From Phaeovulum sp. (lineage in GTDB: Bacteria; Pseudomonadota; Alphaproteobacteria; Rhodobacterales; Rhodobacteraceae), in NCBI RefSeq assembly GCF_030684035.1, contig NZ_JAUXPI010000043.1:1-64000 (forward strand): DNA of 64,000 nucleotides. Direction: 5' to 3'. A program made the translations under genes and the position numbers. This document shows, in pieces, positions 55,524-64,000 of this stretch; position 1 is the first letter of the stretch; each line of letters begins with the position of its first letter. Under the pieces are notes generated by a model. The model did not search any database. It worked only from the letters and a program-made list of their open reading frames with translations, and was not told the DNA's origin.

Positions 55524-56993
55524 GTGAAATCTCTTGCAGATCTGGGCTTGCGCGCGCAGGCGGGGCGCGAGGCGCGCGTCAGCGGCCTTGCGGTCGATAG
55601 CCGCGCGGTGCGCCCCGGCTACCTTTTTGCCGCCCTTCCCGGTGTCAAGGCGCATGGTGCCGAATTCATCGGCTACGCGCTGCGCATGGAGGCGAGCGCG
55701 GTTCTGACCGACCGCGCCGGGGCGGAGATGGCGCGCGATCTTCTGGCGGCGTCAGGCGCGGCGCTGGTGCTGGCCGAAGAGCCAAGGCAGGCGCTCGCCT
55801 TTGCAGCGGCGCTCTGGTTCGGGCGGCAGCCGGAAACGGTGGTGGCAGTGACCGGCACCAATGGCAAGACCTCGGTCGCCAGCTTCACCCGGCAGATTTG
55901 GGCGCTGCTTGGCCATGAAGCCGCGAATATCGGGACCACCGGCGTTGAGGGTGCCTTCAGCGCGCCGTCATCGCACACCACACCCGAGCCGATCACCCTG
56001 CACCGGCTGCTCGCCGAAATGGCCGCCGCCGGGGTCACCCATGCCGCGATGGAAGCATCGAGCCACGGCCTTGCGCAGCGTCGCCTTGATGGCGTGCGCC
56101 TTGCTGCCGCCGCCTTCACCAATTTCACCCAGGACCATCTCGATTATCACGCGAGCTTTGAAGATTACTTTGCCGCCAAGGCAGGGCTTTTCACCCGCGT
56201 GTTGCCGCCCGAAGCCACAGCGGTGGTCAATATCGATGATCCGCGCGGGGGCGAACTGGTCGCCATGGCGCGGGCGCGCGGGCAGGTGGTGCTGAGCGTG
56301 GGCACCGCCGCTGGTGCCGATCTGCGCATTCTGGGCCAGCGCTTTGATGCCACCGGGCAGGACCTTCGCTTTGCCTGGCAAGGCACCCCGTTCATGGCGC
56401 GGCTGGCACTGATCGGCGGCTTTCAGGCGGCCAATGTGTTGGCGGCGGCGGGCCTTGCGATAGCCTGCGGCGAGGTGCCCGAGGCGGTGTTTGCGCAACT
56501 GTCGCGGCTTGTCACGGTGCGCGGGCGAATGCAGCTTGCCGCCGCGCGCGAAAATGGCGGGGCGGTCTTTGTCGATTACGCCCATACGCCGGACGCGGTG
56601 GAAACCGCGCTTCGCGCGCTGCGCCCGCATGTGCTCGGGCGCATCGTCGTGGTGCTGGGCGCAGGCGGCGACCGCGATCGCAGCAAGCGCCCGCTGATGG
56701 GTGCCGCAGCTGCCACCCATGCCGATGTGGTGTTTGTCACCGATGACAACCCGCGCAGCGAAGACCCTGCCAGCATTCGCGCCGCAATTCTTGCCGCCGC
56801 CCCGGAGGCCAGCGAAGTCGGCGATCGCGCCGAGGCGATCCTGCGCGGTGTTGATGCACTGGGGCCGGGCGATGCGCTGCTGATCGCCGGCAAGGGGCAC
56901 GAAAGCGGGCAGGTGGTGGGTGACACCATCTACCCCTTTGACGATGCCGAACAGGCAAGCGTGGCGGTAGCCGCGCTTGACGGCAAGATCTGA
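55524..56993 (+). CDS. murE: UDP-MurNAc-tripeptide synthetase (meso-diaminopimelate adding)
   Basis: Adds the third amino acid of the stem peptide. A 489-residue Mur ligase: N-terminal domain SRAVRPGYLFAALPGVKAHG, ATP loop VTGTNGKTSVASFTRQIW, TTPEPITLHRLLAEM, carbamylated-lysine region and DNPRSEDP, the diaminopimelate-recognition motif (DNPR), near residue 410. GTG 55524 start with an AGGGGCGAGG sequence upstream. Stop and the murF start overlap (TGATG). Confidence 0.96.
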   Translation: MKSLADLGLRAQAGREARVSGLAVDSRAVRPGYLFAALPGVKAHGAEFIGYALRMEASAVLTDRAGAEMARDLLAASGAALVLAEEPRQALAFAAALWFGRQPETVVAVTGTNGKTSVASFTRQIWALLGHEAANIGTTGVEGAFSAPSSHTTPEPITLHRLLAEMAAAGVTHAAMEASSHGLAQRRLDGVRLAAAAFTNFTQDHLDYHASFEDYFAAKAGLFTRVLPPEATAVVNIDDPRGGELVAMARARGQVVLSVGTAAGADLRILGQRFDATGQDLRFAWQGTPFMARLALIGGFQAANVLAAAGLAIACGEVPEAVFAQLSRLVTVRGRMQLAAARENGGAVFVDYAHTPDAVETALRALRPHVLGRIVVVLGAGGDRDRSKRPLMGAAAATHADVVFVTDDNPRSEDPASIRAAILAAAPEASEVGDRAEAILRGVDALGPGDALLIAGKGHESGQVVGDTIYPFDDAEQASVAVAALDGKI

Positions 56994-58468
56994 TGGCCGC
57001 GCTCTGGACCTCGGCCGAGGCCTGTGCAGCCACGGGCGGCCGTGCGACACGCGCCTTTGAGGCGCGGGGTGTTTCGATCGACAGCCGCAGCCTGGCACCG
57101 GGCGATTTGTTCGTGGCGCTGAAAGACGCGCGCGACGGCCATGATTTCGTTGCCGCAGCGCTTGCCCGGGGTGCGGCCGCAGCCCTCGTGAGCCGCATTC
57201 CGACCGGCTGCAGCGAGGCCGACCCGCTGTTGATCGTGCCCGACGTTCTGGCGGCGCTGACCGAACTTGGCCGTGCCGGGCGCGCGCGTGCCAAGGGCAT
57301 CGTCATCGCCGTGACCGGATCGGTCGGCAAGACTTCGAGCAAGGAAATGTTGCGCGCCGTGCTTGCCTCGCAAGGCTCGGTGCATGGAGCCGAGGCGAGC
57401 TTCAACAACCATTGGGGGGTGCCGCTGACGCTGGCGCGACTGCCCGCCGATGCCGATTTCGCGGTGGTTGAAATCGGCATGAACCGCCCCGGCGAAATCG
57501 CGCCGCTGGCACGCCTCACCCGCCCGCACGCAGCCCTCGTCACCACCATTGCCGCCGCGCATCTGGAAGCGTTTGCCGGACTCGACGCGATCGCCCGCGA
57601 AAAGGCCTCGGTGTTCGAAGGGCTGGAACCGGGTGGGGTGGCGGTGATCCCGTCAGGGCTGCCGGTCACCCCGATCCTCGCCGCAAAGGCACGGGAGCAT
57701 GCGGCCCGCGTTCTCTGCTTTGGCATCGAGCCGGGCGATGCCTACCGGCTGCTCTCGGTGCGGCTTGCCGATGATGTGGCAATCGTTCAGGCGCGACACG
57801 GGGCAGAGCCATTGCTGTTCAAGCTGCGCTCGGCGGGGCGGCATTTTGCGCTCAATGCGCTTGGCGTATTGGCGCTGGCCGAAGCGGTAGGTGCCGACCC
57901 GGCGATTGCCGCGCTTGACCTTGGCGGGTGGGAGCCTCCGGCGGGGCGGGGCAGCCGCCAGCGCATCTATCTTGACATCGTGGACGCGGCCCAGAGCTTC
58001 GAGTTGATCGATGATGCCTATAATGCCAACCCCGCTTCGCTCTCGGCCGCGCTCGACGTGCTTGCCATGGCAACGCCGCGCGATGGTGTGGGCCGGGTTC
58101 GTGCCGGGCGGCGGATCGCTGTTCTGGGCGACATGCTGGAACTTGGCGCGGGCGAGGCGGCGCTGCATGCCGCCATCGCCAATCACCCCGCCATGCCCGG
58201 CATCCGCCTTGTGCACTGCGTCGGCCCACGGATGCAGGTGCTCTGGCAGGCGTTGCCGCCCGGCAAGCGCGGCGAGTGGCATGCGACCGCCGCAGATCTT
58301 GCGGCGCGGGCGCATCATCTGGCCGATGCGGGCGACGTGGTACTGGTGAAAGGGTCCAAAGGCTCGCGGGTGAGCCTTGTGGTTGACGCGCTGAAGAAAC
58401 TCGGGCAGGCGGGTGCCGCTGAGGCGCAGGCGGCAGAGGCGCGGGTGGCGGAAAAGGGGAATACCTGA
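56993..58468 (+). CDS. murF: UDP-MurNAc-tripeptide:D-Ala-D-Ala ligase
   Basis: Completes the pentapeptide by adding D-Ala-D-Ala. A 491-residue Mur ligase with [20 protein letters not shown] at the start, ATP loop [31 protein letters not shown] (FNN-x-G-P box), [10 protein letters not shown] and [15 protein letters not shown] with VLGDMLELG. The C-terminus is longer than usual, with an alanine/glutamate-rich tail ([15 protein letters not shown]). Overlaps murE and mraY. Confidence 0.96.
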   Translation: MAALWTSAEACAATGGRATRAFEARGVSIDSRSLAPGDLFVALKDARDGHDFVAAALARGAAAALVSRIPTGCSEADPLLIVPDVLAALTELGRAGRARAKGIVIAVTGSVGKTSSKEMLRAVLASQGSVHGAEASFNNHWGVPLTLARLPADADFAVVEIGMNRPGEIAPLARLTRPHAALVTTIAAAHLEAFAGLDAIAREKASVFEGLEPGGVAVIPSGLPVTPILAAKAREHAARVLCFGIEPGDAYRLLSVRLADDVAIVQARHGAEPLLFKLRSAGRHFALNALGVLALAEAVGADPAIAALDLGGWEPPAGRGSRQRIYLDIVDAAQSFELIDDAYNANPASLSAALDVLAMATPRDGVGRVRAGRRIAVLGDMLELGAGEAALHAAIANHPAMPGIRLVHCVGPRMQVLWQALPPGKRGEWHATAADLAARAHHLADAGDVVLVKGSKGSRVSLVVDALKKLGQAGAAEAQAAEARVAEKGNT

Positions 58469-59550
58469 TGCTGTACTGGTTGACCGGGCTTTCCGACGGC
58501 GGCGACGTCTTCAACCTCTTTCGCTACATCACCTTTCGGGCGGGGGCCGCGTTCTTCACCGCGCTGGTCTTCGGCTTTCTGTTCGGGCGGCCGCTGATCG
58601 ACCTCTTGCGCCGCCGTCAGGGCAAGGGCCAGCCGATTCGCGATGATGGCCCGGCAAGTCACTTTGCCAAGGCAGGGACGCCGACGATGGGGGGTCTTCT
58701 GATCCTTTCAGCGCTGCTGTTTTCGACCCTGCTCTGGGCGCGGCTCGACAATGCCTATGTCTGGATCGTGATGGGCGTTACCTTCAGCTTCGGGATCATC
58801 GGCTTTGCCGACGATTATGCCAAGGTGAAGCGGCAATCGAGCAAGGGCGTCTCGTCGCGGCTGCGCTTTGCGGCCGGGCTGGTGATTGCGGCGGTCGCCG
58901 CGGCACTTGCTGCGCGCCTGCACCCCGAGGCGCTTTCCAATCAGCTCGCACTGCCGGTATTCAAGGATGTGCTGGTCAACCTCGGCTGGTTCTTCGTGCC
59001 GTTCTCGATGGTGGTGATCGTGGGTGCGGCCAATGCGGTGAACCTGACCGACGGGCTCGACGGATTGGCGGTCATGCCGGTGATGATCGCTGCCGGCACC
59101 CTGGGAGTGATCGCCTATGTGGTTGGCCGAACAGACTTTTCCGCCTATCTCGGGGTGCATTTTGTGCCCGGCGCCGGGGAGCTTTTCATTTTCACCGCGG
59201 CGCTGATCGGCGGCGGCCTCGGGTTTCTCTGGTATAACGCCCCCCCAGCCGCGGTCTTCATGGGCGATACCGGAAGCCTGGCGCTTGGCGGCGCGCTGGG
59301 CGCCATCGCGGTCTGCACCAAGCATGAAATCGTACTGGCAATCGTCGGCGGGCTCTTTGTGGTCGAGGCGATGAGCGTCATCGTTCAGGTGCTCTACTTC
59401 AAGCGCACCGGGCGGCGGGTATTTCTGATGGCACCGATCCACCACCATTTCGAGAAGAGGGGCTGGGCGGAGCCGCAGATCGTGATCCGGTTCTGGATCA
59501 TCTCGCTCATCCTCGCATTGATCGGGCTGGCGACGCTGAAGCTGCGCTGA
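58468..59550 (+). CDS. mraY: Phospho-MurNAc-pentapeptide transferase
   Basis: Integral membrane enzyme forming lipid I on undecaprenyl phosphate. A 360-residue protein with ten hydrophobic helices and the family motifs [13 protein letters not shown], the aspartates in [38 protein letters not shown] and [13 protein letters not shown]. Starts on the last base of murF. Followed by a strong hairpin that may reduce read-through into murD. Confidence 0.97.
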   Translation: MLYWLTGLSDGGDVFNLFRYITFRAGAAFFTALVFGFLFGRPLIDLLRRRQGKGQPIRDDGPASHFAKAGTPTMGGLLILSALLFSTLLWARLDNAYVWIVMGVTFSFGIIGFADDYAKVKRQSSKGVSSRLRFAAGLVIAAVAAALAARLHPEALSNQLALPVFKDVLVNLGWFFVPFSMVVIVGAANAVNLTDGLDGLAVMPVMIAAGTLGVIAYVVGRTDFSAYLGVHFVPGAGELFIFTAALIGGGLGFLWYNAPPAAVFMGDTGSLALGGALGAIAVCTKHEIVLAIVGGLFVVEAMSVIVQVLYFKRTGRRVFLMAPIHHHFEKRGWAEPQIVIRFWIISLILALIGLATLKLR

Positions 59551-59558
59551 GGCACAAA

Positions 59559-59582
59559 GCCGGGGGGCCTCTGCCCCCCGGC
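59559..59582 (+). terminator. GC-rich hairpin between mraY and murD
   Basis: Perfect 10-bp stem GCCGGGGGGC (59559-59568) / GCCCCCCGGC (59573-59582), loop CTCT, 8 bases after the mraY stop; CTT follows. It is the only clear break in the dcw series and may attenuate the murD-murC half. Confidence 0.6.
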
Positions 59583-59638
59583 CTTGCTGGCGCGCCGGTA
59601 CGGGGGCAATGTGAACCTGGCGACAGGTGGGGGGCGCG

Positions 59639-61045
59639 ATGATTCCGGTGCTGGGCTACGAGGGGCTGAAGGTGGCCGTGCTGGGTCTGGGCCGGTCAGG
59701 GCTTGCCACCGCGGCCGCGCTCGCCGCTGGCGGTGCCGAGGCGCTATGCTGGGACGAAAGCCCCGAGGTGCGCACCAGCGCCGAGGCGGCGGGGCACAGG
59801 CTGCACGATCTTGGCCGCGCCGATGCCTGGGAGGGGGTGGCGGCGCTGATCGTCAGCCCCGGCATCCCGCATCTCTACCCGGCCCCGCACCGCCTCATCG
59901 CCCGCGCAATGGCTGCGGGCATTGCTGTCGATAACGACATCGGCCTGTTTTTCCGCTCCTGGGCGACCGGCGACTGGGATCAGTTCGATGTCACCCCGAA
60001 ATGCGTGGCGGTGACCGGCTCGAACGGCAAATCGACCACTACCGCGCTCATTCACCACATTCTGCAAGCCGCCGGGCGACCGACGCAGATGGCAGGCAAC
60101 ATCGGGCGCGGCGTGCTTGACATTGACCCGGCCAGCGAGGCCGAGGTGGTGGTGCTGGAGCTTTCCTCCTACCAGACAGAGCTTGCCCGCGCGCTGACCC
60201 CGGATGTGGCGGTGTTCACCAATCTCACCCCCGACCACCTTGACCGGCATGGCGGCCTGGGCGGCTATTTCGCGGCCAAGCGGCGGCTTTTTGCCGAAGG
60301 CGGGCCGGACCGCGCGGTGATCGGCGTAGACGAGGCGGAGGGGGTGTTTCTGGCCGACCAGCTTGCCACCGGCCCCGAGGATGACCGGGTCATCCGGGTT
60401 TCCTCAGGGCAGAGGCTCGGTGGCTTTGGCTGGTCGGTATTCGCGCGCAAGGGGTTTCTGGCGGAGTGGCGCAAAGGGCGGCAACTGGCCTCGGTCGATC
60501 TGCGTGCCATTGCCGGGCTGCCCGGCGCGCACAACCACCAGAACGCCTGCGCCGCCTGGGCGGCGTGCCGCGCGCTTGGGGTGCCGCCGCGCGAGATCGA
60601 GGCGGCGCTTGCCAGCTTTGCCGGCCTGCCGCACCGCAGCCAGACGGTCGCCGAGGCGGGCGGTGTGCGCTTTGTGAACGATTCCAAGGCCACCAATGTC
60701 GATAGCGCCGCCAAAGCCTTGCAAGCCTTCCCCCGAATTCGCTGGATCGCCGGAGGTCTGGGCAAGGAAGGCGGCATAGCGGCGCTCGCGCCGCATCTTG
60801 GCGCGGTGGCGAAAGCCTATCTCATCGGCCATTCGGCGCGCGATTTCGCGCTTGATCTCGGCGCGACGCCGCAGGAAATTTGCGAGACGATGGAACGCGC
60901 CGTGGAGCGCGCTGCGGCCGAGGCGGAACCGGGCGATGTGGTGCTTCTGGCACCTGCTGCGGCCAGTTTTGACCAGTATGAGAATTTCGAAAAACGCGGC
61001 GAGCATTTTGTTGCCCTGGTCAAGGCGCGTCTGGGGCTGGCGTGA
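59639..61045 (+). CDS. murD: UDP-MurNAc-L-alanine:D-glutamate ligase
   Basis: Adds D-glutamate to the nucleotide precursor. A 468-residue Mur ligase: N-terminal Rossmann [23 protein letters not shown] loop [60 protein letters not shown] and [12 protein letters not shown] 59639 follows an AGGTGGGGGG sequence. Confidence 0.96.
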   Translation: MIPVLGYEGLKVAVLGLGRSGLATAAALAAGGAEALCWDESPEVRTSAEAAGHRLHDLGRADAWEGVAALIVSPGIPHLYPAPHRLIARAMAAGIAVDNDIGLFFRSWATGDWDQFDVTPKCVAVTGSNGKSTTTALIHHILQAAGRPTQMAGNIGRGVLDIDPASEAEVVVLELSSYQTELARALTPDVAVFTNLTPDHLDRHGGLGGYFAAKRRLFAEGGPDRAVIGVDEAEGVFLADQLATGPEDDRVIRVSSGQRLGGFGWSVFARKGFLAEWRKGRQLASVDLRAIAGLPGAHNHQNACAAWAACRALGVPPREIEAALASFAGLPHRSQTVAEAGGVRFVNDSKATNVDSAAKALQAFPRIRWIAGGLGKEGGIAALAPHLGAVAKAYLIGHSARDFALDLGATPQEICETMERAVERAAAEAEPGDVVLLAPAAASFDQYENFEKRGEHFVALVKARLGLA

Positions 61046-61156
61046 CCGAAGCACCCTTTGCCGCCCATGTTCCTCTGGCATGGAGCCCCGTTTGACGTTA
61101 CACTTGCCCACGAGACCCGGAAAACCGGGCGACCCGAGGCAGGACGGCAGTGTATC

Positions 61157-62323
61157 ATGACTGAGATGGTGTTTGGCACCGCGCCCGTCAGGGCGGTTGA
61201 GCCGGTGTTGCCGCGTTGGTGGCGCACGCTCGACAAATGGACCCTGGGTGCCGTGCTCGGCCTGTTCGCGGTCGGCATTCTGCTTGGTCTTGCGGCTTCG
61301 GTGCCGCTGGCCGAAAAGAACGGGCTGCCGCCCTTCTACTATGTCACCCGACAATTGATCTTCGGTGGCGCGGCAATCGTTGTCATGCTTGCCATCTCGA
61401 TGCTGTCGCCGCCGCAGGTGCGCAGGCTTGGTGTGCTCGGCTTTGTCGCGGCGTTTCTGGCGCTGGCGCTGCTGCCGGTTTTCGGCACCGATTTCGGCAA
61501 GGGTGCGGTGCGTTGGTTCAGCTTCGGTTTCGCCAGTGTGCAGCCAGCCGAATTCCTCAAGCCCGGGCTGGTGGTGCTGGTCGCGTGGTTCATGGCGGCA
61601 GCACAGGATGTGGGCGGTCCGCCGGGCAGGCGCTATTCGCTTTTCATCACGCTGGTAGTGGTCGGGTTGCTGGCGGCGCAGCCCGATTTCGGCCAGGCGG
61701 CGCTGGTGCTGTTCATCTGGTGCGTCATCTATTTTGTCTCGGGCGCGCCGGTGGTTCTGCTGGTGGGGCTTGCCGGACTGACCGTGCTGGGCGGGTTTGG
61801 TGCCTATAGCGGGTCAGAACATTTTGCCCGCCGGATTGATGGCTACCTTGCCTCGGAAATCGACCCGCGCACCCAGATCGGCTATGCCACCAACGCGATT
61901 CAGGAGGGTGGGCTGTTTGGGGTCGGGGTCGGCGAAGGCACGGTCAAGTGGCAGTTGCCCGACGCGCACACCGATTTCATCATTGCGGTTGCGGCGGAGG
62001 AGTATGGTCTCGTGCTGGTGCTGGCGATCGTGCTGCTTTACGCGGCAATCGTGGCGATGTCGCTCTACCGGCTGACCGGCGAGCGCGACATTTTCACCCG
62101 GCTTGCGGGCACCGGGCTTGCCTGCGCCTTCGGGGTGCAGGCCTTCATCAATATGGGCGTTGCGGTGCGGCTTTTGCCCGCCAAGGGCATGACGCTGCCC
62201 TTTGTAAGCTACGGCGGCAGCTCGGTGATCGCATCGGGCATTGCCATGGGCATGCTGCTTGCCCTCACCCGCCGCCGCCCGCGTGGCCAGTTTGGCGAGA
62301 TACTCGCGCGGAGGGGGCGATGA
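61157..62323 (+). CDS. ftsW: Peptidoglycan glycosyltransferase FtsW
   Basis: SEDS-family septal glycosyltransferase acting with FtsI. A 388-residue protein with ten helices and SEDS motifs: [41 protein letters not shown], the conserved aspartate region [18 protein letters not shown], and [19 protein letters not shown]. The start at 61157 ([10 protein letters not shown]) is preferred to the upstream frame; ribosome binding site is weak. Overlaps murG by 4 bases. Confidence 0.95.
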   Translation: MTEMVFGTAPVRAVEPVLPRWWRTLDKWTLGAVLGLFAVGILLGLAASVPLAEKNGLPPFYYVTRQLIFGGAAIVVMLAISMLSPPQVRRLGVLGFVAAFLALALLPVFGTDFGKGAVRWFSFGFASVQPAEFLKPGLVVLVAWFMAAAQDVGGPPGRRYSLFITLVVVGLLAAQPDFGQAALVLFIWCVIYFVSGAPVVLLVGLAGLTVLGGFGAYSGSEHFARRIDGYLASEIDPRTQIGYATNAIQEGGLFGVGVGEGTVKWQLPDAHTDFIIAVAAEEYGLVLVLAIVLLYAAIVAMSLYRLTGERDIFTRLAGTGLACAFGVQAFINMGVAVRLLPAKGMTLPFVSYGGSSVIASGIAMGMLLALTRRRPRGQFGEILARRGR

Positions 62324-63414
62324 CCGGGCCGCTTTTGCTGATTGCCGCCGGCGGCACTGGCGGGCACATGTTTCCCGCGCAGGCGCTGGCCGAGGCGATG
62401 GTGCGGCGTGGCTGGCGGGTGAAGCTTTCAACCGATGTGCGTGGCGCGCGCTATACTGGCGGATTTCCGCATGTGGTGCAGGTTGCGCAAGTCGCCTCGG
62501 CGACTTTCGCCCGCGGCGGCCTGCTGGCCAGGGCGATGGTGCCTTTCCGCATTGCGGCCGGGGTGCTTTCGGCGATGCGGGCGTTCCGGCGCGACCGGCC
62601 GGCGGTGGTGGTGGGCTTTGGCGGCTATCCGACGATACCCGCGCTTGCCGCTGCCGTGGTGCTGAAGGTGCCGCGCGCCATTCATGAACAGAACGGCGTG
62701 CTTGGCCGCGTCAACCGGCTTTTCGCGCGACGGGTGCAGGGTTTTGCCTGCGGCACCTGGCCAACGGCTTTGCCTGACGGTGCGGTGGGCGTGCATACCG
62801 GCAACCCGGTCCGCGCCGCGGTGCTGGAGCGCGCAGGCGCGCCCTATATTCCGCCCGGAGACTACCCGATTAGCTTGCTGGTTCTTGGCGGCAGCCAGGG
62901 TGCGCGGGTGCTTTCGCAGGTGGTTCCCGCAGCGCTTGCCCGGCTTCCCGAAGGCCTTCGCGGGCAATTGCGCGTCGCCCATCAGGCGCGCGAAGAGGAC
63001 CGCCTTGAGGTGATCGCCGCCTATGTAGCCGCGAATATCTCGGCCGAGGTGCAGCCGTTCTTTACCGACGTGCCCCGCCGCCTTTCGGAAGCGCAGCTGG
63101 TGATTGCGCGGGCGGGTGCAAGCACGGTGGCGGAAATCAGCGTGATCGGGCGGCCCTCGCTGCTGGTGCCCTATGCCGCAGCAACCGGCGACCACCAGAC
63201 CGCCAATGCGCGCGGCCTGCTGGATGCCGGGGCCGCGGTGCTGATTCCGGAATCGCGGTTCGGCGCAGAAAGCGTTGCCGAACAGGTGGCACTGGTGCTC
63301 GGCAACCCCGATGCAGCGGTAAAAATGGCCAATGCCGCGCTTTCCTACAGCATCCCGGACGCGACGGAACGGCTGGTGGAACTGGTCGAAGGTCTGGCTA
63401 AGGTGACGCCATGA
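62320..63414 (+). CDS. murG: Lipid II-forming N-acetylglucosaminyltransferase
   Basis: Peripheral membrane GT-B enzyme that converts lipid I to lipid II. The 364-residue protein carries G-loop 1 [47 protein letters not shown]-loop 3 [14 protein letters not shown] and the UDP-binding [23 protein letters not shown] motif. Start overlaps the ftsW stop (ATGA) and its own stop overlaps murC. Confidence 0.97.
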   Translation: MTGPLLLIAAGGTGGHMFPAQALAEAMVRRGWRVKLSTDVRGARYTGGFPHVVQVAQVASATFARGGLLARAMVPFRIAAGVLSAMRAFRRDRPAVVVGFGGYPTIPALAAAVVLKVPRAIHEQNGVLGRVNRLFARRVQGFACGTWPTALPDGAVGVHTGNPVRAAVLERAGAPYIPPGDYPISLLVLGGSQGARVLSQVVPAALARLPEGLRGQLRVAHQAREEDRLEVIAAYVAANISAEVQPFFTDVPRRLSEAQLVIARAGASTVAEISVIGRPSLLVPYAAATGDHQTANARGLLDAGAAVLIPESRFGAESVAEQVALVLGNPDAAVKMANAALSYSIPDATERLVELVEGLAKVTP

Positions 63415-64000
63415 ATGCGGCGGCGACGAAACTTCCGGGCGAACTTGGGCCGATCCACTTCGTCGGCATCGGCGGCATCGGCATGTCCGGCATTGCCGAG
63501 GTGCTGATGACGCTCGGCTATGTGGTCCAGGGGTCCGATGCCAAGGCCAGCAAGATCACCGATCGTCTGGTGTCGCTTGGCGCAAGCTTTTTCGAAGGAC
63601 AGCGCGCCGAAAACCTCGGGCAGGCGGCGGTGGTGGTGATTTCGTCGGCGATCAAGAAGGGCAACCCCGAGCTTGAGGAGGCACGTCGGCGCGGTTTGCC
63701 GGTGGTGCGCCGCGCCGAAATGCTCGCCGAATTGATGCGGCTGCGCTCGAACATCGCGGTGGCGGGAACGCATGGCAAGACCACCACCACAACGATGGTG
63801 GCGACCCTGCTCGACAAGGGCGGGTTCGACCCGACGGTGATCAACGGCGGCATCATTCACGCCTATGGCTCGAACGCGCGGGCGGGCGAAGGCGAATGGA
63901 TGGTGGTCGAAGCAGACGAAAGCGACGGCAGCTTCAACCGCCTGCCCGCGACCATCGCCATTGTCACCAATATCGACCCCGAGCACATGGAGCATTGGGG
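63411..64000 (+). CDS. murC: UDP-MurNAc:L-alanine ligase, N-terminal part, runs off right edge
   Basis: First amino acid addition to UDP-MurNAc. The visible ~196 residues contain the Rossmann-like [48 protein letters not shown], the ATP loop [18 protein letters not shown] and [20 protein letters not shown] with DPEHMEHW, all MurC signatures. ATG 63411 overlaps the murG stop. The 3' part lies outside the window. Confidence 0.97.
   Translation, partial: MNAAATKLPGELGPIHFVGIGGIGMSGIAEVLMTLGYVVQGSDAKASKITDRLVSLGASFFEGQRAENLGQAAVVVISSAIKKGNPELEEARRRGLPVVRRAEMLAELMRLRSNIAVAGTHGKTTTTTMVATLLDKGGFDPTVINGGIIHAYGSNARAGEGEWMVVEADESDGSFNRLPATIAIVTNIDPEHMEHW

Overview
The window is high-GC, densely coded chromosomal DNA from an alphaproteobacterium, most likely of the family Rhodobacteraceae/Paracoccaceae (Rhodobacter-Cereibacter-Paracoccus type). 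The evidence is a Rhodobacter-type cytochrome c2, ThyX, LdtR-type MarR, FolE2, SdhE, DUF1467 and DUF2244 proteins, a ccaF1 (DUF1127) gene with CcsR-type small RNA hairpins, and a dcw cluster with an UpsM-like leader upstream of mraZ. The genus cannot be fixed from the sequence. Almost everything is core chromosome. Only the first ~500 bases (5' end of a transposase-like gene and a low-GC orphan) look acquired.

Layout. 1-5.2 kb: transposase fragment, orphan, parE, a secreted TPR protein, an ArsC/Spx-type reductase and a GST. 5.3-11 kb: methyltransferase, MATE exporter, aspartate aminotransferase, an XRE regulator overlapping sdhE, ldtR, glyoxalase. 11-13.4 kb: an outer-membrane Slam-like barrel behind a polyglycine-linked surface lipoprotein, a candidate type XI secretion pair. 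13.5-24.8 kb: thyX, carB, aspS (with a ~65-residue insertion), an unlisted 44-residue membrane protein, GNAT, receiver protein, methylmalonyl-CoA epimerase, and two Lrp regulators divergent from ilvC. 24.9-36 kb: ubiquinone-type hydroxylase, HAD phosphatase, GntR regulator, two-domain glycosyltransferase, carA, yqeY, and a polyamine-type ABC transporter operon. 36.3-45.8 kb: tRNA-Leu(GAG), a peptidoglycan-binding secreted protein, lipB, two c-type cytochromes, ctaD, DUF2244, a YfcG-like GST, metZ and folE2. 46-51.2 kb: uvrD/pcrA, rlmJ, the ccaF1-CcsR locus and mrp/apbC. 51.5-64 kb: the division and cell wall cluster mraZ-rsmH-ftsL-ftsI-murE-murF-mraY-murD-ftsW-murG-murC, which runs off the right edge.

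Two RNA loci stand out. First, on the minus strand downstream of the DUF1127 gene there are eight consecutive hairpins (49331-49700). Each has a different stem but exactly the same CCTCCTCCC nonamer in its loop. This matches the CcaF1-CcsR1-4 locus of Rhodobacter sphaeroides, which has four copies, but is doubled here. Second, the 5' leader of the dcw cluster carries a promoter overlapped by 10-bp-spaced MraZ boxes and a strong intrinsic terminator about 208 nt downstream. This predicts an UpsM-like sRNA made by premature termination before mraZ.

Start codons were chosen from Shine-Dalgarno matches, overlaps and family N-termini, and several differ from the longest open frame (parE, aspS, lipB GTG, mraZ TTG, potA GTG). 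Family assignments rest on motifs read by eye; no database search was run.
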